Positions 15,603 to 22,102 of a DNA stretch of 23,053 nt are shown in pieces (position 1 is the stretch's first letter; each line of letters begins with the position of its first letter). Made by a program: the position numbers and the translations under genes. Source of the DNA: Actinomycetota bacterium (GTDB taxonomy: Bacteria > Actinomycetota > Actinomycetes > S36-B12 > UBA5976); contig VGAH01000005.1 in the NCBI GenBank assembly GCA_016870945.1, forward strand, positions 1-23,053, in the 5' to 3' direction. Under the pieces are notes generated by a model that had not been told where the DNA came from, did not search any database, and saw only the letters and a program-made list of their open reading frames with translations.

Positions 15603-16378
15603 GTGAATATGCGGTTGCCTGCCATAACGTAAGTAAGGCATTCGGTTCAGTAAAGGCTTTGCGCGATGTCTCGATAACGGCCAAAGCTGGCGAGGTTACG
15701 GCGATCATCGGTGATAACGGTGCAGGTAAATCAACACTCATAAAAATTGTGGCAGGCGTCGAGCAGGCTGATTCAGGTCACATTGACCTTTTTGGGCAGC
15801 AAGTTGATTTCACCAACCCAGAAGAGGCGCGCCAAGCCGGAATCGAGACGGTTTATCAAACTCTGGGCCTAATTGAAGACTTAACTATTTGGCAGAACTT
15901 GTTCTTGAATCGAGAGATTGTCACGGGCTTTGGGCCGATTCAACTGATGAACAAGCGCGTGATGCGCCAGCGCTCACACGAGATGCTCACGGCTCTTGAC
16001 GTGCACATACCCAGTGTGCGGGCGAGAGTGCGTGGGCTTTCTGGTGGGCAGCGTCAGGCGGTGGCTATTTCTCGAGCGGCCGGCTGGTCAAGCCGAGTTG
16101 TGATCATGGACGAGCCCACCGCAGCACTTGGCGTTCGCGAAAGTGCCAAAGTCGAAGAGCTCATCGAGCGCCTTAAAGACAAGGGCTTGGCAGTGATTGT
16201 CATTAGTCATAACTTCGACCAGGTTGTGAGGCTCGCTGACCGAGTTTGGGTCATGCGTCAGGGGCGAGTAATCGCTGAATTAAGCCAAGAAGAGTTGGAC
16301 GCAGCACAAATGGTTGCGCTTATTACAGGCGCGGCTAAAGGCGACAAACTAAACGAATCGGGAGATCTAGATGATTAA
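15599..16378 (+). CDS. Sugar ABC transporter ATP-binding protein, single-domain
   Basis: 259 residues with one ATPase domain: Walker A GDNGAGKST (38-46), Q-loop Gln87, signature LSGGQRQ (147-153), Walker B VVIMDEP (167-173), switch His204 in ISHN. Many importers of this class (RbsA, XylG, MglA) carry two fused ATPase domains in about 500 residues. This one has only one and must act as a homodimer, as in FrcA-type systems. It drives uptake through the permease just upstream, whose stop it overlaps by four bases. Its own 3' end overlaps the epimerase start by eight bases, so the four genes of the operon are translationally linked. Confidence 0.94.
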   Translation: MSEYAVACHNVSKAFGSVKALRDVSITAKAGEVTAIIGDNGAGKSTLIKIVAGVEQADSGHIDLFGQQVDFTNPEEARQAGIETVYQTLGLIEDLTIWQNLFLNREIVTGFGPIQLMNKRVMRQRSHEMLTALDVHIPSVRARVRGLSGGQRQAVAISRAAGWSSRVVIMDEPTAALGVRESAKVEELIERLKDKGLAVIVISHNFDQVVRLADRVWVMRQGRVIAELSQEELDAAQMVALITGAAKGDKLNESGDLDD

Positions 16379-17255
16379 AGGGTTTGGCAACAACAAACTC
16401 GGTTGTCATGCACTCGTGTGGGTTGGCGGTTGGTCAAATGAAGAATGCGAAACGGCAATCGCAAACACCAAGGCGGCCGGTTATGACCTGATCGAGATGG
16501 TCGCGCTTGACCCGACCAAACTCGACACGAGTTTCACTCGAGACACGTTGCAAAAGCACGGCGTTGAAGGCACTTGCTCTTTGGGGCTTGGTGAAACAAA
16601 TGACATAAATAGTGAAGATATGACAAAGGTCAAGAAAGGCGAAGAGACCCTGCTTGGTGCCTTGAAATTCGTCGAGGGTGTGGGTGGCAAGTTTCTAGGC
16701 GGTGTGATTCACAGTGCGCTTCGTAAGTACCCGGAAGAGACCACAACCAAAGCCCGGGCGAACTCGGTTTCTGTGATCAAGCAGATCGCGAAAGAGGCTC
16801 AGAAGTCAGGCATCACTATTGCGTTAGAGCCAGTTAACAGATACGAGACGAATTTGCTCAACACTGCCCAGCAGACGATTGATTTCATCAATGACGTAGG
16901 CGAGCCAAACGTCACGGTGCATTTAGACGTTTATCACTGCAACATCGAAGAAGACGGCTACCGCAACCCGATTTTGGCTTGTGGTGATCGTTTGGGGTAC
17001 GTGCATATTGGCGAATCTCACCGCGGCTACTTGGGCACCGGCACAATTGATTTCGCCAAGTTTTTTGACGCGCTTGCCGAGGTTGATTACGGCGGCTACA
17101 TCACCTTCGAGTCGTTCTCTTCTGCGGTCGTTGACCCGAAGCTTTCGATGATGCTGGGTATTTGGCGCAACTTGTGGAGTGACAGCATGGATCTCGCAGT
17201 AAAGGCCCGCGAATTCATGCAGAACTCAATTAGCCAGGCGCGCCAAACCGCTTAA
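16371..17255 (+). CDS. Sugar 3-epimerase, D-tagatose/D-allulose (psicose) 3-epimerase family
   Basis: 294-residue TIM-barrel enzyme of the xylose isomerase-like superfamily. The four metal ligands of the D-tagatose 3-epimerase family fall at Glu153 (ALEPVNRYETN), Asp186 (VHLDVYH), His212 (YVHIGESHRG) and Glu247 (ITFESF). Each is one residue later than the Glu152, Asp185, His211 and Glu246 known from the Pseudomonas cichorii enzyme. Second-shell residues His189 and Arg218 are also present. Expected reaction: C3 epimerisation of a free ketose (tagatose/sorbose, allulose/fructose, or ribulose/xylulose). GGAG at 16361-16364 lies six bases before the ATG. It is the last gene of the import operon. 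The 3' end overlaps the convergent FGGY kinase by 30 bases. Substrate not settled; hydroxypyruvate isomerase-like activity is less likely given the ligand pattern. Confidence 0.85.
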   Translation: MIKGFGNNKLGCHALVWVGGWSNEECETAIANTKAAGYDLIEMVALDPTKLDTSFTRDTLQKHGVEGTCSLGLGETNDINSEDMTKVKKGEETLLGALKFVEGVGGKFLGGVIHSALRKYPEETTTKARANSVSVIKQIAKEAQKSGITIALEPVNRYETNLLNTAQQTIDFINDVGEPNVTVHLDVYHCNIEEDGYRNPILACGDRLGYVHIGESHRGYLGTGTIDFAKFFDALAEVDYGGYITFESFSSAVVDPKLSMMLGIWRNLWSDSMDLAVKAREFMQNSISQARQTA

Positions 17256-18332
17256 CGCGGGCTCATCTTCGGTAATTCGCACGGGCGCACCAAACGCCTC
17301 TTCAATGACCCGGGCGAATTCTGGCGCTTTGCCAAAAATCGAGCCTGTTAGCGCAACCGATTCGATTTCACCTTCGTGAATCAATTCAGCCGCGGCCATG
17401 TACGCCTCTGCCGCACCTGAAAAGGTGACGGCACCACTACTTAATTCACGCCCCGCAGGCAAATCAGGAATCGTCGCAAAAAACCCGCCCCCAAGTTTCG
17501 GTCGTAGTCGGTGGTTGCCGCCCAACTTCGGGTTCAGCGAAGAAATCTGTGCACCGGTGCCAACATTGATGCAGATCTCTCTAGCCGAATCGACCTCGCC
17601 GCTTTCACCACCGAATAACGAGGCTTGGTGATCACCCACACCGACGAAGACGCGAGTGTCATTTTTAGTACGGCCGACGGCGATTACTTGCTCGGTGGTT
17701 TCTGGCAAATTGACATCACCAACCCCAGCCAAATCGAGAAGTTCTGGTACCCACGTTTGGGTGAACGGGTCATACATGCCAGACGCTGCGGCATCGCTGA
17801 GGTGGCTACTCACAGGCTGGTTCACCAAATATTCGGCAACGAGTGAAATCAAGCTGGTGAATCGCAACTTCTTAGAGCCATCAGTTAACTGAGACATTAG
17901 AAATGGCATAACCACTAGCGGGTGGCCAAAATCAAGTTCGTTACCTGTTTTGGCCAGCAACTCTGGTGTTAGTGCTGAGTTCACGTCTTGCCAGCGCTTA
18001 CCAGCGTCAAAGTCTCTGGCCGATCTGTCTTGCCAGGTAGAAATCGGCACTAAAGGTTCGACTGAATCTACTTCACAAAGCGTTGCCCCGTGCATCTGCC
18101 CCGATACGTAGATTTCTTTCGGCACACCGTGTGCAGCAACATCGGCCTCGATGGCCATGTTCAATGCTGCAAACAAGGCATCTGGCGCAACCCAACAGGA
18201 ACCAAGAAATACCGGTGCAACGAAAGACGGCATGGGTGACCTTTGAAAAGTCTCCCGTTGAATTCGCCCACTTGCCAGGCGCGCGGTCTTGATGAAGGTG
18301 CTGCCCACGTCCAGCCCAAGCACTTCACTCAC
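17226..18332 (-). CDS. FGGY-family carbohydrate kinase, short form (sedoheptulokinase-like)
   Basis: ATP-dependent sugar kinase of the FGGY family. Seen: N-terminal phosphate-binding GLDVGSTFIKTA (residues 6-17), SGQMHGATL near 77, STWQDRSA near 98-105 (sugar contacts), GVGDHQASL with likely catalytic Asp234, INVGTGAQ near 255-262, and C-terminal ALTGSIFG plus ALSGLARLA. The GQMHG and WQD pattern is most like sedoheptulokinase-type members. At 368 residues it is clearly shorter than the usual 450-520, mainly in the C-terminal half. I chose the GTG at 18332, which yields MSEVLGLDVG as in relatives. A TTG at 18389 would add 19 unlike residues and clash with the divergent tspO start. Likely substrate: the ketose made by the convergent epimerase, by inference. 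Confidence 0.82.
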   Translation of the reverse strand: MSEVLGLDVGSTFIKTARLASGRIQRETFQRSPMPSFVAPVFLGSCWVAPDALFAALNMAIEADVAAHGVPKEIYVSGQMHGATLCEVDSVEPLVPISTWQDRSARDFDAGKRWQDVNSALTPELLAKTGNELDFGHPLVVMPFLMSQLTDGSKKLRFTSLISLVAEYLVNQPVSSHLSDAAASGMYDPFTQTWVPELLDLAGVGDVNLPETTEQVIAVGRTKNDTRVFVGVGDHQASLFGGESGEVDSAREICINVGTGAQISSLNPKLGGNHRLRPKLGGGFFATIPDLPAGRELSSGAVTFSGAAEAYMAAAELIHEGEIESVALTGSIFGKAPEFARVIEEAFGAPVRITEDEPALSGLARLAN

Positions 18333-18388
18333 GCCGGGCGCATGCGCTTTCTTTGATGTTTCGATGACGTATTGTTGCAGTCGAATCA

Positions 18389-18862
18389 ATGACTCTTAAA
18401 GTGCTGTTTGCTGTCGTCAACGTTTCTTTGGTAATTGTTTATGCGTTTGGTTCAGGCTTATGGGTGAGCACGGGGGGCGCCTTTTATCGATCGCTGGTCA
18501 GACCTTTCTGGCAGCCCCCTGACTGGGTGTTTGGTATCGCATGGCCTTACAACTTCGCGGTTCTAATTGCCGCTGGGGTGGCAGTAGGTGTTTTGGCGTC
18601 TACCCCGCAACGTCTTTGGTGGACGGGGTTGTTCGCGTTTAGCGTCGTTGCGGCCCTGCTTTGGGCGAGGCTTTTCTATGTCTCACAAGATCTGCCGGGG
18701 GCCACAGTCGCGCTGGGCTTGGCGGGGGTGCTGACGGTGCCCCTGGTGGTGATTGCCTGGCAGACGAGGCCTTGGGCCGGGCTGGTGCTATTGCCTTACC
18801 AGGTCTGGTTGGTGGTGGCCACCTCTTTATCGGCTGGATATTGGGCTCTAAATAGGGGCTAA
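18389..18862 (+). CDS. tspO: TspO/MBR family membrane protein (tryptophan-rich sensory protein)
   Basis: 157 residues with five predicted membrane helices (about 3-23, 47-70, 77-97, 104-124 and 131-152). Family marks are RPFWQPPDWVFGIAWP (37-52) and the C-terminal PYQVWLVVATSLSAGYWALN. TspO proteins bind porphyrins or cholesterol-like ligands and are linked to tetrapyrrole and stress control, and in light-harvesting bacteria to carotenoid or photosynthesis gene regulation. This copy is divergent: the internal QLxLNxxWS-type motif of the third helix is replaced. The ATG has no ribosome site; TATTGT at 18370-18375 is a possible -10, giving a leader of about 7 bases. It diverges from the FGGY kinase over 56 bases. 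No obvious tie to the sugar genes on either side. Confidence 0.82.
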   Translation: MTLKVLFAVVNVSLVIVYAFGSGLWVSTGGAFYRSLVRPFWQPPDWVFGIAWPYNFAVLIAAGVAVGVLASTPQRLWWTGLFAFSVVAALLWARLFYVSQDLPGATVALGLAGVLTVPLVVIAWQTRPWAGLVLLPYQVWLVVATSLSAGYWALNRG

Positions 18863-18896
18863 CCCTGTCCAAACCCCAAGATGTGAGGAAATACTA

Positions 18897-18932
18897 GGGT
18901 TTAACAAACAACTCGTTGGGTGCTGTTAACCC
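18897..18932 (+). promoter_or_regulatory. Promoter and imperfect inverted repeat before the second sugar locus
   Basis: TTAACA (18901-18906, five of six matches to the -35) is followed after 17 bases by TGTTAA (18924-18929), preceded by an extended -10 TG. GGGTTTAAC (18897-18905) and GTTAACCC (18925-18932) are near-perfect inverted copies, one with an extra T, and enclose the promoter. CAAC/GTTG near its centre adds a smaller palindrome. The arrangement suggests operator sites, with the regulator unknown. Confidence 0.4.
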
Positions 18933-18958
18933 GACGTTAAGGCTAGGGAAGGGAAGGA

Positions 18959-20269
18959 ATGCAAAAAGCTCCTGCGCTACGTCGTGGTTTTGCCTCGGCG
19001 AAGCGATTCATTGCGTTGGCGGCCGCATCAGCGTTAGTTGTTGGTGCCGGTGCGACTATGGCGCACGCCGTTCCATCGCAAGCAAAACCAGCGGTGCCAG
19101 CAGGTGAAATCGAGTTCTGGCACTGGCGTGGTGAAGACAAGGCTGTCTTCGATCAACTGATCGCTCGATTCCAGAATCAGAACCCTGGGGTGAAGATCAC
19201 TCAGGTGATCACACCGTCTACTCCGTACCAGGCAAACGCCTTCCAGCAATTGCGTAATAACCCGAAGGGTGCAGCCTTTGCTGCGTTCCGCGGGCCGCAG
19301 TTCTGGCAAATGGCAAACGGGGGTCTGTTCAAGGACATCTCGAACGAGGCGTTCGTGAAGAACGTCAACCCGAATTCGCTGAACGCTGGCAAGTTGACCG
19401 GAAAGCAGTACGGGGTGCCGTACCACTACCTGTTTAACATGCCGGTTTACAACACTGAGATCTTTCAGAAGGTAGGCGTTAAGCCACCGACAAACTGGCC
19501 TCAGTTCCTCGACATGTGCAAGAAGCTCAAGGCCGCGGGCTACATCCCGATGGCCTGGATCGGCTCCGGAGCCCGTGGCCAGTCTGCACAGATCAGCAAC
19601 GCGATCTTGGCTAACGAAGCCACTGATAGCGAGATCTTCAGGCTAGGTAACGGCCAGACCAAGGTCACCGACCCTTGGTTCCGAACCGTTGCTAGCAAGT
19701 ACGAGGACATGCGCAACGCAGGTTGCTTCCCAGACAACCCGTTGGGTACGACCGAAGCTGCTGCTAACGCACTCTTTGCTCAAGGCCGTGCGGCGATCTT
19801 GCCGACCGGAAGCTTCAGCATGGGTGCTGTTAAAGCTTTGAACCCGGCCATGGAAGGCAAGATGCAACTCCTGATGCCGATTTCGAAGACCAACGCGAAA
19901 GACGCCAAGTTTGAAGGTATTCACAACAACACCTTCATTATGGGCATCAACAACACGTCTTCGCCAACACAGCAAGCCATCGCGCGTGCGTGGATCGACT
20001 TCTTGACGAAGCCAATCAACGCTGAGTACTACGCGAATGGCACCAGCCAACACGCACCCGTCAACGGGGTTCGCTACACAAACCCTGATTTGAAGAACAC
20101 TGCTGAGTGGCTGACGAAGAACACCAAGTTGGCACCACGGTTCTTGATCTTGAACCTGGGTGTCTCAGACGAGGTGCAGGATCTCTTGATCGGCATCGTT
20201 GGCGGTAAGTCAGCCGACGCGGCTATCACTGAGTTCGCACCACGCATCGCAGCTAAGGCATGGAGCTAA
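18959..20269 (+). CDS. Extracellular solute-binding protein family 1 (sugar ABC importer), no lipobox
   Basis: 436 residues. Basic N-terminus, hydrophobic core (about 17-33) and an AHA cleavage site after residue 37 give a Sec signal peptidase I signal. There is no cysteine for lipidation, which is unusual for a binding protein in a Gram-positive cell. The mature protein shows the MalE/UgpB-like fold: EIEFWHWRGEDKAVFDQLIARFQNQNPGVKITQV, GKQYGVPYHYLFNMPVYNTEIFQKVGVKPPTNWPQFLDMCKKL, ALFAQGRAAILPTGSF and ARAWIDFLTKP. The ligand is probably an oligosaccharide or glycoside; MalF/MalG-type permeases follow. A purine-rich ribosome site (GGGAAGGGAAGGA) precedes the ATG. A strong hairpin follows the stop. 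Confidence 0.9.
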   Translation: MQKAPALRRGFASAKRFIALAAASALVVGAGATMAHAVPSQAKPAVPAGEIEFWHWRGEDKAVFDQLIARFQNQNPGVKITQVITPSTPYQANAFQQLRNNPKGAAFAAFRGPQFWQMANGGLFKDISNEAFVKNVNPNSLNAGKLTGKQYGVPYHYLFNMPVYNTEIFQKVGVKPPTNWPQFLDMCKKLKAAGYIPMAWIGSGARGQSAQISNAILANEATDSEIFRLGNGQTKVTDPWFRTVASKYEDMRNAGCFPDNPLGTTEAAANALFAQGRAAILPTGSFSMGAVKALNPAMEGKMQLLMPISKTNAKDAKFEGIHNNTFIMGINNTSSPTQQAIARAWIDFLTKPINAEYYANGTSQHAPVNGVRYTNPDLKNTAEWLTKNTKLAPRFLILNLGVSDEVQDLLIGIVGGKSADAAITEFAPRIAAKAWS

Positions 20270-20293
20270 GAAGTAACTAGATAGCTCGAGTGG

Positions 20294-20322
20294 GGGGCCC
20301 TGGCGCTTGGCGCCGGGGCCCC
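20294..20322 (+). terminator. Strong intrinsic-terminator-like hairpin after the second binding-protein gene
   Basis: A 13-bp stem (20294-20306 with 20310-20322, one G-T pair) around a three-base loop is followed at once by TTTCTTT (20323-20329). This has the classic form of a Rho-independent terminator. It lies 25 bases after the binding-protein stop and 34 bases before the permease start, so it should end most transcripts after the binding protein and let a fraction read on into the permeases. Confidence 0.8.
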
Positions 20323-20356
20323 TTTCTTTAGGTTTTACTGGTCTGGGGGTGAGGCG

Positions 20357-21250
20357 ATGAGCATTACCAAGAAGAGGCTTGCGCCAATTCATAGTTCTCG
20401 ACCCCTACTTTTTGTTTTGCCGGCAGCGATTTTGTTCTTGATTTTCTACATGGTGCCGGCATTTTTGACTCTTCGTTATTCGCTTACTCGCTGGGACGGC
20501 TATTCACCCGACGTTGAGTTCGTGGGTCTGCAGAACTACCAGACGTTGATTACGGCCGACCCTGTCTTCACCAGCACAGTCAGTAACAGTTTGCGATTCA
20601 TGTTGGTGGTGGTTGTCTTTCAGACCTTGTTTAGTTTGATTCTTGGCTTGATGTTGGTTCGAAACACCAAGACGGGTGTGGCACTTCGAACCCTTTATTT
20701 CTTTCCCACCATTTTGTCTTCGATTTCGGTTGGTTTGATCTGGCTCTTCATGTACGACCCATTCTTTGGCCTGATCAATTACATCTTTCGTGAGGTAGGC
20801 CTCACCACGTTTCAACCCAGCTGGCTAGGTAACGAAAAGATCGCGCTTTACTCATTGGCTGCCACTCAAGTTTGGTTCCACACCGGGCAGATGATGGTTG
20901 TTTACGTTGCGGGGCTGCAGCAGATACCGCAAGAGCTTTATGAGGCTGCGAGTGTCGACGGGGCTAACGCTTGGCGTAAATTCGTATCAATTACTTGGCC
21001 GCTGTTGTTGCCAACCACAATCTTGGTAATGGCGTACACGACTTTGCAGTCGTTTAGGGCGTTCGAACTGGTTTGGTCTATGACACAAGGCGGCCCCGGT
21101 GGTTCGACCGAAATCTTGCCCACGTTGATTTATCGCACTGGAATGCTGAACTTGAACGTTGGTCTAGCGACCGCACAGTCGGTCGTTTTCATGTTGCTCA
21201 TCTTCTCGGTGTTCTGGATCCAACGTCGCGCAGTGAAGCTGACGACCTAA
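20357..21250 (+). CDS. Sugar ABC transporter permease, MalF/UgpA type
   Basis: 297 residues, six predicted helices. N-terminal helix FVLPAAILFLIFYMVPAF, then the periplasmic loop SLTRWDGYSP...FVGLQNYQTL typical of UgpA-like permeases, then the cytoplasmic EAA loop EAASVDGANAWRKFVSITWP (about 193-212) that docks on the ATPase, and LVWSMTQGGPGGSTEILPTLIY near the C-terminus. It pairs with the next gene as a heterodimeric channel. GGGGG at 20345-20349 and GAGG at 20351-20354 precede the ATG as ribosome site. It follows the terminator-like hairpin. The stop touches the next GTG without a gap (TAAGTG), so the two permeases are probably coupled. Confidence 0.93.
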   Translation: MSITKKRLAPIHSSRPLLFVLPAAILFLIFYMVPAFLTLRYSLTRWDGYSPDVEFVGLQNYQTLITADPVFTSTVSNSLRFMLVVVVFQTLFSLILGLMLVRNTKTGVALRTLYFFPTILSSISVGLIWLFMYDPFFGLINYIFREVGLTTFQPSWLGNEKIALYSLAATQVWFHTGQMMVVYVAGLQQIPQELYEAASVDGANAWRKFVSITWPLLLPTTILVMAYTTLQSFRAFELVWSMTQGGPGGSTEILPTLIYRTGMLNLNVGLATAQSVVFMLLIFSVFWIQRRAVKLTT

Positions 21251-22081
21251 GTGAGGGCTTCATTGACGGTGCCTCGTGTGGTCAAAGCATTGATTCTTAC
21301 TTTCGTGGCTTTGCTCATCGCCGCACCGGTTTATGTCGTCATCGTCTCGACCTTCAAAACCAATGCCGAGCTCTTCGAGAACCCTTCAGGCTTACCCGCT
21401 TCGTGGAGTTTTGCTAACTACTCACGACTGTTCGTAGAAAGCAATATTTCACAGAACTTTGCCAACAGCGTGATCGTTACCGCCGTCTCGGTCACTGCGG
21501 CATTGATTTTGGCAAGCCTTGCCTCTTTTGGAATAACTCGCTTGATGAGGGTGAGTGGGTTACTGCTGTTTGGATTCTTCATCGTGGGGCTTGCCATACC
21601 CGCGCAGGTCAATATCATCCCCATCTTTCTTTTCTTCAAGAGCTTAGGTTTAACGAACTCGCTAGTTGGGTTGATCATCATCAACGTTGTGACTACCTTG
21701 CCAATCTCGGTTTTCATCTTGACGACATTCTTTAGGCAGTTGCCATCGGACATGTTCGAAAGTGCCGCTATGGACGGTGCCGGTTACCTGCGTCAGTACT
21801 TCTCGATTGCTTTACCGCTCTCGGCACCTGCTATGTCTGCTACGGCCATTTTCTTGTTGGTAATTGTGTGGAATGACTTGTTGTACCCACTGCTGCTAAT
21901 TACTGAAGAGTCAAAACGCACTTTGCCGCTTGCGTTGCTGGCTTATCAGGGCGAGTTCTTTGCTGATTACACGATGATCTTTACCGGTGTCTTGGTGGCG
22001 TCTGCGCCCATGGTCATCTTGTACATTGCGTTACAACGCTTCTTCATCGCAGGTCTAACTAGTGGAGCCGTGAAGGGGTAA
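21251..22081 (+). CDS. Sugar ABC transporter permease, MalG/UgpE type
   Basis: 276 residues, six predicted helices. Hallmarks: STFKTNAELFENPSGLPASWSFANY after the first helix, ASLASFGITRL, LAIPAQVNIIPIFLFFKSLGL, the EAA loop ESAAMDGAGYLRQYFSIALP (about 175-194), WNDLLYPLLL and the end GLTSGAVKG, which is near-universal for this group. Second half of the importer channel. No ATPase gene follows, so a shared MsiK/UgpC-type ATPase encoded elsewhere must power it, as is common in actinobacteria. GTG start directly after the previous stop. Confidence 0.94.
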   Translation: MRASLTVPRVVKALILTFVALLIAAPVYVVIVSTFKTNAELFENPSGLPASWSFANYSRLFVESNISQNFANSVIVTAVSVTAALILASLASFGITRLMRVSGLLLFGFFIVGLAIPAQVNIIPIFLFFKSLGLTNSLVGLIIINVVTTLPISVFILTTFFRQLPSDMFESAAMDGAGYLRQYFSIALPLSAPAMSATAIFLLVIVWNDLLYPLLLITEESKRTLPLALLAYQGEFFADYTMIFTGVLVASAPMVILYIALQRFFIAGLTSGAVKG

Positions 22082-22102
22082 CGAGAGGGTTAGAGCGACT
22101 CC

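Noticed and set aside
15599..16378. ATPase as a truncated half of a two-domain RbsA-type gene
   Set aside because: Start and stop both overlap neighbouring genes in an intact operon and all ATPase motifs are present; single-domain forms are known in this transporter class.
18333..18389. TTG start of the FGGY kinase at 18389
   Set aside because: The extra 19 residues are not family-like and the start codon would overlap the divergent tspO ATG; the GTG at 18332 gives the typical N-terminus.
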